64,000 nucleotides of DNA. Source: Chitinophaga barathri. Lineage in GTDB: Bacteria; Bacteroidota; Bacteroidia; Chitinophagales; Chitinophagaceae. The stretch is taken from assembly GCF_003807585.1 (NCBI RefSeq), contig NZ_RMBX01000001.1:186001-250000 (forward strand). Reading direction: 5' to 3'. The notes beneath the pieces are model-generated. The model searched no databases, had not been told where the DNA came from, and was given only the letters and a program-made list of their open reading frames with translations. The translations under genes were made by a program, and so were the position numbers. Shown here in pieces: positions 51,687 to 61,058 of this stretch (positions within the stretch are counted from its first letter, which is position 1; each line of letters begins with the position of its first letter).

Positions 51687-52295
51687 ATGACAAGAAGATG
51701 GTCCCTGTACCTGCCGCTATTGCTGGCAACGGTTTTATTTTCCTGCGCGGAAGAAAGCATTGAGCCCAACTCCGAAGGCAAACTCATCGGCGATTATGAT
51801 TTTGTATCATTGTCCGTAGACGGCACTACCGTCAGCGAAACGATATTCCCGGACGAGACCACGAAGGTGGTGGCCGAAGTGATCTATCATACAAAAAACA
51901 ATACCGGGACCTACACATTCGATGGTAAAAAGATCATCGGGATGAACGTTGGTTATAGCGTGGATACTACTTTAAAAGCAGTGTATTACGTAGACGGCGT
52001 GAAGGATGATGAGTTTGAATTACCATTCGCGGCCACCATTCCACCTTTAAACAGTGCCGGCACTTATAAACTGATCGGCGAGGATTCGCTGTATTTTGAA
52101 GGCGGTTTTATCAGCCCTCCCTCCGGCGGCGGCGCGCCCATGGTTTCAGGCCCAAGCGGTGCCAGGTTCGTAGTTACAGGCAATACGCTCATACTCACTG
52201 CGAAGTTCAGTACCTCCACCAGCACTACGCAAATGGGTATCACTACCCGTTCTATCACCAATGGCAGCACTACGGTCCGCATGAAAAAACGATAA
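51687..52295 (+). CDS. Hypothetical lipoprotein, lipocalin-like appearance
   Basis: 202 aa from the ATG at 51687, which starts a lipoprotein signal (basic start, LLLATVLFSC, Cys near residue 18); the longer frame from 51639 is less likely. The mature part is beta-rich (GKLIGDYDFVSLSVDG, GTYTFDGKKIIGMNVG, then GTYKLIGEDSLYFEGG) and resembles small lipocalin-like lipoproteins of Bacteroidota, but I cannot name a family. It ends at a strong hairpin. Confidence 0.75.
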   Translation: MTRRWSLYLPLLLATVLFSCAEESIEPNSEGKLIGDYDFVSLSVDGTTVSETIFPDETTKVVAEVIYHTKNNTGTYTFDGKKIIGMNVGYSVDTTLKAVYYVDGVKDDEFELPFAATIPPLNSAGTYKLIGEDSLYFEGGFISPPSGGGAPMVSGPSGARFVVTGNTLILTAKFSTSTSTTQMGITTRSITNGSTTVRMKKR

Positions 52296-52318
52296 TAAGA
52301 GAATGCAATATTTTACAG

Positions 52319-52341
52319 ATGCGCACTTTACCGGTGCGCAT
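52319..52341 (+). terminator. Terminator of lipoprotein gene
   Basis: atgcgcac (52319-52326), 7-nt loop, gtgcgcat (52334-52341), followed by a run of T residues. Confidence 0.88.
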
Positions 52342-52411
52342 TTTTTATGGCTGCCAATGAAGGATGGACCGGATATTGCGGTACCCGTATATATCACCAA
52401 AACATCCCATC

Positions 52412-52657
52412 ATGGATCAGCATATCATTACCGTGTACATCGACAATAAACCGTACCGTTTCCGTGTGAACATTGATCACAAGCTGGAAAAGACCACCTA
52501 CCTCGTGTCTTCGGAAAATGACGAGGAATTTCTGCCACAGGATTTCAGGATAGATGAAAACGGGCGTGCGGATATAGAAGAAGGCCTCCGCACCGTGGAG
52601 CAGGAGCAGATCGCGAGACTGGTGTGGCAGGAGATCATCAACAAAACAAAGTCCTGA
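52412..52657 (+). CDS. Small hypothetical protein, 81 aa
   Basis: 81 aa from the ATG at 52412 (the open frame begins at 52364). It is beta-rich at the start (HIITVYIDNKPYRFRVNID), acidic, and ends in a helix. No membrane segment or known motif. It looks like a genuine small cytoplasmic protein of unknown role. Confidence 0.65.
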   Translation: MDQHIITVYIDNKPYRFRVNIDHKLEKTTYLVSSENDEEFLPQDFRIDENGRADIEEGLRTVEQEQIARLVWQEIINKTKS

Positions 52658-52670
52658 TACAACGAATGAA

Positions 52671-52701
52671 CGGGACGGCAGTACGCCATTACTGCCGCCC
52701 G
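52671..52701. terminator. Hairpin between convergent genes
   Basis: cggcagta (52676-52683) pairs with tactgccg (52690-52697), extended outward with one mismatch. There is no clear T-run, so this is a probable but imperfect terminator for the small gene and the convergent hydrolase gene. Confidence 0.5.
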
Positions 52702-52717
52702 CTTTACAAAACTGCCG

Positions 52718-54412
52718 TCAGGGCTGTTTCGTAAGTTTTGCCAGAGCCTGCTGGCTGGCGGCATTATCCGGGTTGAGCGAAACAGCCGTTTTATACGCCA
52801 CAATGGCTTCTTCCCGTTTGCCCGCTTTTGCCAGTGCTTCCCCATAGCTATCAAAGGCGTTGGCGCTGCGCGGAAACAATTCCACATTAAACCGGAACAT
52901 CAGCTCAGCCACCACCAGGTCGTTGTTCAGCGCCTGGTAGCCAAGCTGGTTGAACTGGAATTCTTTGATAAAATAACAGGCCGTATCTTCTTTCATTATA
53001 TAAAACTGTTTGAGCGCGGCGATCGCTCCGTCTTTCCGCACGATTTTCTCCAACTCCTGCGCCAGGGACAGCTTCTGTATTTTCCACTGGTAACCCTTTG
53101 ACGTTGGCGCGCGGCGGACGCTGCGTATTTCAAGCCCGGCTATCTTCCCGTTCCGGTCGCGGACAAACTGGCCCACGCTGCCGGTGTTGTCGAACACCAC
53201 GCTGTCTTTTGCATACGGCGTGACGCCAAATCCGCCGGTCCATTCGCGCTGGTACCATAGTTTGCCGTTCCTGAGGCTGATATATCTTCCCGCACCTGAA
53301 CTGTCTGTATAAAGGCCCGTATAGGATTGCAGCGTCAGGCTATCCGGCCGGAACTGCGGGTAGCGCAGCGGCCTGTCCAGGGCGGCGGCGGCAAGGTCTG
53401 TGGCGACCAGTTCCGGCAGTTTCCCGCGGAAGTTCTCAAACACGGCGACGAATATCTTTTTATCCGGGAAATAGATGTCGTGCACCATAAACCCGCCCGC
53501 GTTCCCGCCATGTTCCACCAGCCTGTTGCCCTGCAGCTCCCCTGCCCACCAGGCGTAACCGTATTCGGAAAGTTTGCCATTGTTGAGCCGGTAAAGCGTC
53601 CATGCGCGGTCCAGGGTTTCTTTTTTCACCAGCTTGTATTGAACAAGTGCCTGGTTCCATTTCAGCAGGTCCTCCACCGTGGAATAAATGGCCCCGGCCG
53701 AGGCTGCGGAGCCCCGTGCCGCTTCCGGCCCGTTCTCGATCTGCCCGTTGCGCGTGTATACGTAACTACTGGCACGGTGCCGCCAGATGCGGGCATTGTC
53801 CGAATAAAAAGTCTGCATCATACCCAGGGGCTGGAAAAATTCCTTTTCGAGATAGGTCTTGTAAGGCACGCCAGTCACCTTTTCGATAATGGCGCCGAGG
53901 ATAATATAGCCGTGGTTGCTGTAGGAATAAGCTTCGCCGGGCGTCTTTTTGATGGTGAGATGTTTGAAGGTGTTCACTACTTCGCCGGGGCTGTAGGCCC
54001 TTGGCGAGGGCGGCAGTTCTTTCTGCCCGTTTTCCGGGATGCCGGCCGTATGCGTGAGCAGGTGCTCGATGGTGATGCGGTGGCCGTTCACCGCGTAATC
54101 CGGGATATACTTTGTAAGCTCGTCGTCCAGGGAAAGTTTGCCCTGCTCTGCAAGGCGGAGGATGGCAATGGCGGTGAACTGTTTGGTAACGGAGCCGATG
54201 CAGAAGACCATATCGTTTTGCATGGGCACTTCCAGCTCCACATCGGCCATGCCCCATGCTTTTTCATATACGATAACGCCGTTTTTTGCGATAAGCGCTA
54301 CGCCGCCGGGCATACCGGGTTTGGTTTCCGCGGCGATAATGCTGTCGTACAGCGCAGTCTGCCCATAGGCGGCCTGCACGTATAGTAAGACAAGAACCAT
54401 TAGATATTTCAT
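52718..54412 (-). CDS. Secreted serine hydrolase (class C beta-lactamase/esterase family) with C-terminal TPR-like tail
   Basis: A 564-aa protein with a signal peptide (about 1-18). The beta-lactamase-like domain has S74-x-x-K77 (GSVTK), the YSN motif (164-166) and HTAG near 121. It lacks features that would make it a resistance enzyme and fits better with the large esterase/D-aminopeptidase-like group. After a beta-rich linker (about 350-440), the last about 60 residues form TPR-like helices (LFPRSANAFDSYGEALAKAG). This tail plus the linker is common in Bacteroidota homologues. Its substrate is unknown. Confidence 0.9.
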   Translation of the reverse strand: MKYLMVLVLLYVQAAYGQTALYDSIIAAETKPGMPGGVALIAKNGVIVYEKAWGMADVELEVPMQNDMVFCIGSVTKQFTAIAILRLAEQGKLSLDDELTKYIPDYAVNGHRITIEHLLTHTAGIPENGQKELPPSPRAYSPGEVVNTFKHLTIKKTPGEAYSYSNHGYIILGAIIEKVTGVPYKTYLEKEFFQPLGMMQTFYSDNARIWRHRASSYVYTRNGQIENGPEAARGSAASAGAIYSTVEDLLKWNQALVQYKLVKKETLDRAWTLYRLNNGKLSEYGYAWWAGELQGNRLVEHGGNAGGFMVHDIYFPDKKIFVAVFENFRGKLPELVATDLAAAALDRPLRYPQFRPDSLTLQSYTGLYTDSSGAGRYISLRNGKLWYQREWTGGFGVTPYAKDSVVFDNTGSVGQFVRDRNGKIAGLEIRSVRRAPTSKGYQWKIQKLSLAQELEKIVRKDGAIAALKQFYIMKEDTACYFIKEFQFNQLGYQALNNDLVVAELMFRFNVELFPRSANAFDSYGEALAKAGKREEAIVAYKTAVSLNPDNAASQQALAKLTKQP

Positions 54413-54485
54413 GACGAAGAATTTGCCTCTAAAGTAAGGTAAATTATCATTCGTACGAAATATTTCCTACCTTTGCCAGGAGGGG

Positions 54486-54755
54486 TTAGTTCCTCATGGC
54501 CTGCTGCATCTTTTCGGTGGCGATCACGATGCGCATCATCCTGTATTCGGGTATTTCCAGCATTTCTGAGAGTTGTTTCACTTCCTGGAGGGTGATATTG
54601 CTGATGTTATGCAGCCATTCCCGCATTTGGGAGGGTTCAATATCGGCGTCTTTGCATAACTGTTTCAGTGAGATCCTGAGGATTATTTCGGGAAAGGTGG
54701 TGATGCTGTTGTTCCAGATAAGCGTCCTGATGGCTGTATAAGGCTGGTGTATCAT
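54486..54755 (-). CDS. Small hypothetical protein, possibly HTH-like
   Basis: 89 aa, mostly helical. ISLKQLCKDADIEPSQMREW could be a helix-turn-helix and NITLQEVKQLSEMLEIPEYR another helix pair, reminiscent of short XRE-like proteins. No firm family assignment. It is transcribed from the minus strand in front of about 250 bp of AT-rich DNA. Confidence 0.65.
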   Translation of the reverse strand: MIHQPYTAIRTLIWNNSITTFPEIILRISLKQLCKDADIEPSQMREWLHNISNITLQEVKQLSEMLEIPEYRMMRIVIATEKMQQAMRN

Positions 54756-54966
54756 ATCTTCTTTTTTGGGTTCGGCTAATAAATAAACAAATTTGAGGCC
54801 TTAATGTTTGTCAGGCTGTTAGTTGCTGAAAATTAATAGGTTAACGCGCGTCTGGCGGTGTACTGTCTTGTTTCCCGGTGTGGGATAAATTCCACAATTC
54901 CGGCTGCTGAACTAAAATAGAAATTATTTTTAATTGCGCAGATTAATTTTTCATGAGGGCATAAAA

Positions 54967-54996
54967 AAAGCCCGCATGGAGTATTATGCGGGCTTT
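54967..54996. terminator. Terminator of the 546-aa secreted protein gene
   Basis: aaagcccgcat (54967-54977), 8-nt loop, atgcgggcttt (54986-54996). Both flanks have A/T runs, so it works on the minus strand 18 bp after the stop at 55014 and could also act on the other strand. Confidence 0.92.
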
Positions 54997-55013
54997 TTTG
55001 GTTAATGATTTGT

Positions 55014-56654
55014 TTATGGTTCCATCCATACCAGTTTGATGATCTTTGCGTCGGGATCGAGTTTTACGGTAACATACAGATTTGTTTCCCTGTCGTAATC
55101 GCCAACAGCAAACAGCCCCAAATGGTGATCTTTTCTCCTGGCGGCATCACCGTACACGAAATCCCGCTTCGGCAGCACATCTTCACCTTCCAGCACATAA
55201 TAAAAGGCATCGCAGTCGCTTACGCCTTTGATAGCGGTGATTTTACCTTTCTGTACTCTTTCGGTATTTTCCTCCACGTCGTTGAACAGTATGAACTTTT
55301 TGTCTTTACCGTTGATGTAGGAGAATGATTTATACTGATCGCCTTTAAACAACCGTGCCGCCATCCCTTCGCGTTGAGCGTGGTAAAAAGCGCGCGGCTG
55401 CCCGCTCCACAGGAAATGCCGTTTAGGAAGGAAATAACTTTTGACGATCTTTCCGTTTGCATCATACAGGGATACCGCGATGTCCTGCAGTTCGGTGTTC
55501 ATCTTCGACGAGGTGGACACCATCTGGCCGCCCGAGTTCATATACGTCGAACCACCGCGAATGTATACGCCAAGGTCTTCGTACACTACGACAAAGCTAC
55601 CGTCAGGATTCACGGAAAAATTAACCGGCCGGCCTTCGTAGTCGGCTTTCCGGCCGAATAGTTCCCTGCTTTTGGCATCCGCTTCCTGCGGGAAAAGATC
55701 ATCCGCATCTAATTGTTTTTTTGTTACCGGATCTACGTAAATCATGCGGGTGAAGCCTTTGGCATTATCGCCGCCGGATTTTGTGACGTATACCAGCATC
55801 ATCAGTTTTTTCAACGCCGGATTATAACTCAGTACCCCACGATCCAGCTCAAGGTCGTGCGTAAAATCGAGTTCTTTTACATCTACGGAAGTGTCGCCTT
55901 TTTGCAGCGTGCCAAGCACCATGATATTCTCTTTGCCGCCGCTTCTGCGGGTATTGTAGGCATAACCGAGCACATTCACCGTCTGGTCAACTATCGCCAT
56001 ATCTATATACTCAACGTATTTGTATTTGTCTTCGGGTGAATGATAAAACCCCCGGCTTACTTCTTCGTGAGTGCCATTATACAGGCACATTTCTATCCTT
56101 TTATTCCGATCAGGCTCAAGACTGTTCATAGTCGCGATGGCATACAGATCGCTGTTGGGGTCCTTATGAACATAAAAACCAGGGAGGGGCAACTTCCCGA
56201 ATGTTACCGCAAAAGCGCTTCCGAGATGTATATCGGGTATTGTGGCAACAACATCCTGTTTTTTAAATGCACCTTTTGTACCGTCGATCACCAGGCGATG
56301 AAGGACAGGCGTCCTTTTTTCCTGGTCTTGCACCAGCAATACCGCGTCGCCGTTCGTTTCAAAAATGGCCAGTATCCTGCCATTATGGTCCAGTTTCCCA
56401 TACTTAGGGGTGAGCCGCTTGGAAACTTTTGGCTTATGTTTCGCGTCATAGATCTTAATATCAATCGCGGCATCATCTGTTCCCCGTTTAAAGGGAAAAA
56501 CAATGAACATGGTATAACCGTTCTTTAACTGTAGTATACGCGCGAATCCTTCTTCTGTTTCAGGAAATCCGGCGCTTTCCGCGACCTTTTTCATTTGGGG
56601 GAAAGCCACTACAGGCAACATTGCCAGCAGGCACAGGGATAAAATCTTTCTCAT
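55014..56654 (-). CDS. Secreted hypothetical protein, 546 aa
   Basis: 546 aa from the ATG at 56654, which begins a good Sec signal peptide (MRKILSLCLLAMLPVVAFPQ); the frame extends 7 codons further up. The rest is beta-strand rich with repeated short blocks (GKLDHNGRILAIFETNGDAV and similar) that could form a propeller. I recognise no catalytic motif or family. Similar large secreted proteins of unknown function are widespread in Chitinophaga. It stands alone between two regulators. Confidence 0.78.
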   Translation of the reverse strand: MRKILSLCLLAMLPVVAFPQMKKVAESAGFPETEEGFARILQLKNGYTMFIVFPFKRGTDDAAIDIKIYDAKHKPKVSKRLTPKYGKLDHNGRILAIFETNGDAVLLVQDQEKRTPVLHRLVIDGTKGAFKKQDVVATIPDIHLGSAFAVTFGKLPLPGFYVHKDPNSDLYAIATMNSLEPDRNKRIEMCLYNGTHEEVSRGFYHSPEDKYKYVEYIDMAIVDQTVNVLGYAYNTRRSGGKENIMVLGTLQKGDTSVDVKELDFTHDLELDRGVLSYNPALKKLMMLVYVTKSGGDNAKGFTRMIYVDPVTKKQLDADDLFPQEADAKSRELFGRKADYEGRPVNFSVNPDGSFVVVYEDLGVYIRGGSTYMNSGGQMVSTSSKMNTELQDIAVSLYDANGKIVKSYFLPKRHFLWSGQPRAFYHAQREGMAARLFKGDQYKSFSYINGKDKKFILFNDVEENTERVQKGKITAIKGVSDCDAFYYVLEGEDVLPKRDFVYGDAARRKDHHLGLFAVGDYDRETNLYVTVKLDPDAKIIKLVWMEP

Positions 56655-56763
56655 ATCGTTAAAAATGAAGGGCAAAGATAGCCGCCCGCGGCCGTTATTC
56701 CCTTCCCATTTCGTGTTATAGGCACGATATCTGTACCTTTATCAGACATTCACCTTTTCAGCC

Positions 56764-57624
56764 ATGGAAGCGGATATTCATCAACTGTACGGTTCAGGTT
56801 TTTACCGGGTGCTCGACTTCAAATGCCGCTGCACCGCCTGCACTACTTCAAAGCCGGAGTACAGCCAGGCTTTCAGTATCAGCTTTGTACGGAAAGGCAA
56901 TTTCCTGTTCAACGTATTCCGCCGTTCCCTGGATTCCTACACCGGCTGTGTGCTGATCACCAAACCCGGGTTTGAAAGGACCGTCACCCACGCGCACGCC
57001 GTGCCGGACGAATGCACCATCTTCGAAATGAAACCCTCATTTTACAACGAGCTGCAGGAACTTTACGGCAATACCCTGTTCTTTTCCAACCCGGACCTTC
57101 ATTCCACGCTCCTCTTCGCCCGGCCGGACCTTGAATACCTGCACACACTCGTAATGCAGAATATCCTGAACCGCGGCATGCACCGCCTGCAAACGGATTC
57201 ACTGGTCATCGAGATCATTCACAAAGTGCTGGGCGGCATCACGGATTATAACCCGGACGAAAAGATCAGCCCGCGTTTCAAGAAAAACCACCTGGGTACT
57301 ATAGAAACAGCGAAAGCCTGGCTCATGGAACATTTCAACGACGACATCTCTCTCCAGGAGCTGGCGGACCAATGCCATGTGAGCCCTTTCCATTTCAGCC
57401 GTATTTTCAGGGCTTTCACCGGGCATTCCCCGCACCAGTTCCTGCTGCACATCCGGCTGAAAAACGCGGCCGTTTATCTCCAGAATACAGACCTCCCGGT
57501 GTCCGACATCGCGTTCACCTCCGGCTTCAACAGTATTGAACATTTTACGGCGGCTTTCAGGCAGCGGTATCACTGCCCTCCCACCGCCTACAGAACTTCA
57601 CGGCAAAAGAGCAGGATTCCTTAA
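56764..57624 (+). CDS. AraC-family transcriptional regulator
   Basis: A 286-aa regulator. The N-terminal half is a cupin-like sensor region with several cysteines (FKCRCTACTT). The C-terminal about 100 residues hold the two AraC helix-turn-helix motifs (DISLQELADQCHVSPFHFSR, then PVSDIAFTSGFNSIEHFTAA). It probably controls itself and the DinB-like gene 53 bp downstream. The ligand is unknown; the cysteine cluster near the start (CRCTAC) could bind a metal or sense redox. Confidence 0.93.
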   Translation: MEADIHQLYGSGFYRVLDFKCRCTACTTSKPEYSQAFSISFVRKGNFLFNVFRRSLDSYTGCVLITKPGFERTVTHAHAVPDECTIFEMKPSFYNELQELYGNTLFFSNPDLHSTLLFARPDLEYLHTLVMQNILNRGMHRLQTDSLVIEIIHKVLGGITDYNPDEKISPRFKKNHLGTIETAKAWLMEHFNDDISLQELADQCHVSPFHFSRIFRAFTGHSPHQFLLHIRLKNAAVYLQNTDLPVSDIAFTSGFNSIEHFTAAFRQRYHCPPTAYRTSRQKSRIP

Positions 57625-57677
57625 GTGCTTCCCCGGGCACGGGGATACCTTCGTGTTGTAATAAAAACACACATTTT

Positions 57678-58076
57678 ATGAAAGCACAATTTCTGGAACA
57701 CCTTGCCATTTCCCGCGACTATACGCTGAACGTAGCCGATGCCATGCCCGAAGACGCATATGAATTTTCTCCCGCGCCCGGTGTGTGGAGCTTCCGGGAA
57801 CTGATGCACCACATTGCATACGGCATCCTGTGGTGGCGGGACAATTACATTTTACAACAGGAAACAGCCTGGGCGCCCACACCGGTAAAGGGCAATAAAG
57901 CGCAGATCCGCCAAGAGCTGGAAGCGGCTTATGCTTCGCTGGAGGACACCGTGAGCGCGGGCGGGAATATTCACAACGGTTTCCACGCCACGCTGGACCA
58001 TATCAGTCATCACCGCGGCCAGGCTACCATATCCCTCCGTATACAGGGGATCGTACCGCCGGAGTATAACTTCTGA
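57678..58076 (+). CDS. DinB-family (DinB_2) protein
   Basis: A 132-aa four-helix-bundle protein of the DinB/YfiT type. The likely metal-binding histidines lie in LMHHIAYG and in DHISHHRGQ near the end. Members include thiol-dependent transferases (bacillithiol or mycothiol type) and stress proteins; the exact reaction cannot be read from the sequence. It starts 53 bp after the AraC regulator and ends at a terminator, so the two may form an operon. Confidence 0.88.
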   Translation: MKAQFLEHLAISRDYTLNVADAMPEDAYEFSPAPGVWSFRELMHHIAYGILWWRDNYILQQETAWAPTPVKGNKAQIRQELEAAYASLEDTVSAGGNIHNGFHATLDHISHHRGQATISLRIQGIVPPEYNF

Positions 58077-58103
58077 TTACGGCATTTCGTGATAAAACAC
58101 GCG

Positions 58104-58125
58104 CGGCAACGAATTATCGTTGCCG
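58104..58125 (+). terminator. Terminator after DinB-family gene
   Basis: cggcaacga (58104-58112), loop atta, tcgttgccg (58117-58125), followed by six T residues. Confidence 0.92.
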
Positions 58126-58232
58126 TTTTTTATTCAACACTTCTTATCTGGTTGATTTACAGCCATAAACCTTAATGGCATCACTTTCGTTATCTAAGGG
58201 CATACTTTGTCAATTTAAAAAATTGTTCTGCT

Positions 58233-59213
58233 ATGAGTAAAAATCAAACTCCAGTGGATTACGCTGTCGATCCACATCTTACACCCCAGGTAAAAGCTTT
58301 CCTGGATGTGTTGAACGCTTCAGACACACCGGTGGAAAGCCTTTCCACAGAAGATGCCCGCAACGTGCTGGTAAATGCCCAGAAAGCGGCGAAGGTGGAC
58401 AAGTCCGGCGTTACCGTCGAAGAAAAGACCATCACCGCGGATGGTTATACCGTCAAGCTGCATATTATGAAACCTGAAGGCGCAACAGGCACGCTGCCCG
58501 TGTTTATGTTCATTCATGGCGGTGGGTGGATACTGGGCGACTTCCCCACTCACCAGCGCCTCATGCGCGACCTGGTGGTGCTTTCCGGCTTCGCCTCCGT
58601 GTTTGTGAACTATACCCGGACCCCTGATGCGGCTTATCCCCAGGCGATCAACGAAATTTATGCGGCCACCAAATGGGTAGCGGAGAATGGCGCCGAAATT
58701 GGCGTGGATGGAAAAAACATGGCAATTGCAGGCAATAGCGTGGGCGGTAATATGTCCACCGTGACCACTATCCTCGCAAAAGAACGCGGCGGTCCGAAGA
58801 TCAAATTCCAGCTGCTGATGTGGCCGATCGTGGATGCGGACTTTGACACCAAAAGTTACCGTAAGTTCGGCACACAACGTTTCCTCACCAAATCCCTGAT
58901 GAGCTGGATGTACGACATGTATATTCCCGATCCGGAAAAAAGGAAGGATATCCATGCCTCACCTCTCCAGGCAACGGTAGAACAACTGAAAGGTTTGCCT
59001 CCCGCCCTGATCCAGGTGGCGGAAAACGACATTCTGCGCGACGAAGGCGAAGCCTATGGCCGCAAGCTGGCTGAAGCGGGCGTAACCGTCACTACCATCC
59101 GCTACATCGGCGTGATACACGACTGGGGTATGCTGGACGGGCTGGCGCACCTGCCGGAAACACGTTCGCTGGTGGAACATGGCGCGGCGGAACTGAAAAA
59201 ATATCTCGGGTAA
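58233..59213 (+). CDS. Alpha/beta hydrolase, hormone-sensitive-lipase (HSL) type
   Basis: A 326-aa cytoplasmic esterase. The oxyanion motif HGGG (FIHGGGWILGDFP) is typical of the HSL/bacterial family IV esterases. The nucleophile serine is in IAGNSVGGN, the acid is probably the Asp in AENDILRDEG, and the histidine in GVIHDWGM. The length fits the family. No signal peptide. The natural substrate is unknown. It stands alone and is followed by a strong terminator. Confidence 0.92.
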   Translation: MSKNQTPVDYAVDPHLTPQVKAFLDVLNASDTPVESLSTEDARNVLVNAQKAAKVDKSGVTVEEKTITADGYTVKLHIMKPEGATGTLPVFMFIHGGGWILGDFPTHQRLMRDLVVLSGFASVFVNYTRTPDAAYPQAINEIYAATKWVAENGAEIGVDGKNMAIAGNSVGGNMSTVTTILAKERGGPKIKFQLLMWPIVDADFDTKSYRKFGTQRFLTKSLMSWMYDMYIPDPEKRKDIHASPLQATVEQLKGLPPALIQVAENDILRDEGEAYGRKLAEAGVTVTTIRYIGVIHDWGMLDGLAHLPETRSLVEHGAAELKKYLG

Positions 59214-59244
59214 ATAATAATCCTTTGGAAACCGAAGTATATAT

Positions 59245-59280
59245 AAACGAACAAAGCGGCCTGCGCCGCTTTGTTCGTTT
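59245..59280 (+). terminator. Terminator after HSL-type hydrolase
   Basis: aaacgaacaaagcggc (59245-59260), loop ctgc, gccgctttgttcgttt (59265-59280): a perfect 16-bp stem beginning about 30 bp after the stop. Confidence 0.88.
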
Positions 59281-59390
59281 ATTGGTCCCAGCCGTTAGTT
59301 AAAACTATGCACTTTGGTGCAAGGGCTTTAGTAATGCGGGAAAATCTACCTCAGAACTGGCCTTGTTTGGGGCGTCGTTGTGAAAAGCTC

Positions 59391-59526
59391 GTCATTGCGA
59401 GGAGCATCGGGGGATTTGTGCGGGAGCCGCGACGAAGCAATCTCCAGATATTGGCGTACATCCATTCGATGGAGGAGATTGCTTCGTCGCCCCACCCACT
59501 TTAGCGCTGCTGCTCCTCGCAATGAC
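59391..59526. repeat. 136-bp nested palindromic intergenic repeat
   Basis: The outer arms gtcattgcgaggagc (59391-59405) and 59512-59526 pair perfectly over 15 bp. Inside them gcgacgaagcaatctcc (59429-59445) pairs perfectly with 59474-59490 over 17 bp. It matches the widespread dispersed repeat family with GTCATTGCGAGG ends and GAAGCAATCTCC inner arms known from many bacterial genomes. It encodes nothing and is probably a non-autonomous, MITE-like element. Confidence 0.88.
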
Positions 59527-59570
59527 GGCACAGGTTATATCGTACTTCACGGATGCCGCATGAATCTTGT

Positions 59571-60851
59571 TTAGGTCTGTTTAAAAAGTTCTTCATAATG
59601 CGGCAGCGGCGCCAGTATCCCGCCGCTTTGCACATAAAAATCAGCGTCGAGATTAAACACGCCCTGCTCCGCTTCTGTCCAGCTGCTGCCGGCGGCGGGA
59701 TGCCACTGTTTCATCTCCGCCCAGCGTGTGTAATTCATATCCCCGTTGGTTTCCATCATGCCCATGCCAATGCCGGGGAAAGGGCTCAGGCGCGCGGCAA
59801 GATTTTTATGCCAGTCTACCAGCACGGGATTGACCGTGAGGTCCGAGCACATACAAGGCACGCCTCTTTCCGCCGCCAGCTTCGCGATGCGCATGGACAG
59901 GCTCAGCGTTTTGGCAATGCCTTTCAGCACAAGGGCGGTATATCCCTGCTCCAGCCGTTGCAGGGCATCCGCTTCGGAATGCACACTTTCATCCACCGCC
60001 AGCCGCAGGCCAATGTCATGCACAGGTTGGGTAAATTCTTCGCGGAAAGGTTCTTCGTACAACAATATCCTGTCGAATGCACCGATGCGCCGCGCATGAT
60101 CGAGGTAACGCAGCAGCGTGTCTTTTGTTTCGTAACGGCCGTTTGCATCCATCGTAAAACGCACCGGGCCGTGCGGGGTGTGCAGGTCTTTCACTGCTTC
60201 ATGTATCTCCGTGAGGCGCGCGCTGTCAAAGGCCAGCATTTCTTCCTGCGTACCCGGGGCTCCTGTTTTGATCTTGATCACAAAATATCCCGCCTTTACC
60301 GCGTTCACCACATCTTCCACCGGCATGTTGTAAGACACCTGGAACATCACGGCGATCTGGTTATTACGATGGCTCAGCGCCTGCCGGTATGCGGCGGGTA
60401 TCATTTCATCAAAACTCCGCAGGCCATTCTCCCGTGCGTACAGCAGCCAGGCGGCATTGTCCACGCTCACGAGGGAATTGAGCACGAAGTTGATATGAAT
60501 ATCCGGCTTGCCCGTGATATCCCCCGCCGCGGCTACTACCCGCGGCAGCAATTGCTCCTGTAGGTCAAGCGGCGTTGTGAAAGGGATCTGTTTCATCAGG
60601 GAAAGCGCTTCCCTGGTGAGGGCAAACATCTTTTCATTCCCATCCTGTTCGGGATGCGCCGCAAAGAAGTCCGCATCGCCGTACAGTACGCTTTGCGTGG
60701 CAAGACCAATGGCGGAATGACCATTCGCCGATGTGATGCGGCTTACGGCCTGCCATAATTCGGTCAGGTAATTGCCCTTGAAACCAAAAGGGCGGATGAG
60801 CGGTTCCCGTTCCGCAACCGCGGCTGTGTGTTGAACTTGAATAGAAAGCAT
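59571..60851 (-). CDS. Enolase-superfamily (mandelate racemase/muconate lactonizing) enzyme
   Basis: 426 aa from the ATG at 60851; the longer frame to 60911 adds 20 residues that look non-coding. The barrel motifs are clear: the catalytic KxK in FVIKIKTGAPGT, metal ligands in FTMDANGRY, LLYEEPF and LAVDESVHS, and the later lysine in LVLKGIAKT. This fits dipeptide-epimerase-like or acid-sugar-dehydratase-like members. The exact substrate cannot be assigned. It is transcribed away from the reductase gene on its right. Confidence 0.87.
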   Translation of the reverse strand: MLSIQVQHTAAVAEREPLIRPFGFKGNYLTELWQAVSRITSANGHSAIGLATQSVLYGDADFFAAHPEQDGNEKMFALTREALSLMKQIPFTTPLDLQEQLLPRVVAAAGDITGKPDIHINFVLNSLVSVDNAAWLLYARENGLRSFDEMIPAAYRQALSHRNNQIAVMFQVSYNMPVEDVVNAVKAGYFVIKIKTGAPGTQEEMLAFDSARLTEIHEAVKDLHTPHGPVRFTMDANGRYETKDTLLRYLDHARRIGAFDRILLYEEPFREEFTQPVHDIGLRLAVDESVHSEADALQRLEQGYTALVLKGIAKTLSLSMRIAKLAAERGVPCMCSDLTVNPVLVDWHKNLAARLSPFPGIGMGMMETNGDMNYTRWAEMKQWHPAAGSSWTEAEQGVFNLDADFYVQSGGILAPLPHYEELFKQT

Positions 60852-61058
60852 GGAATCTTTTAGGTTTTCCCGGTGGCCCGGTCTGCATGGGTTAACAAGA
60901 TACGGCGCCATGATTCAGAATACAAACCGCTGTTGAAAAAAACCTGTCCCCAATGGCCGGTTCACGCCCTTACATTGACATATATGCCCCCCTTCCACCC
61001 GCTGCCATGGCATTAGCTTTGCAGCATTACCTTCATTGCTCATCACTAAATCATTTTT

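Noticed and set aside
52718..54412. Antibiotic-resistance beta-lactamase
   Set aside because: The SxxK and YxN motifs only define the fold family. The long C-terminal linker and TPR-like tail point to an esterase or peptidase group.
59391..59526. CRISPR-like or tRNA-like structure
   Set aside because: There are no repeated units with spacers and no cloverleaf; the arms pair in a nested palindrome of the dispersed-repeat type.
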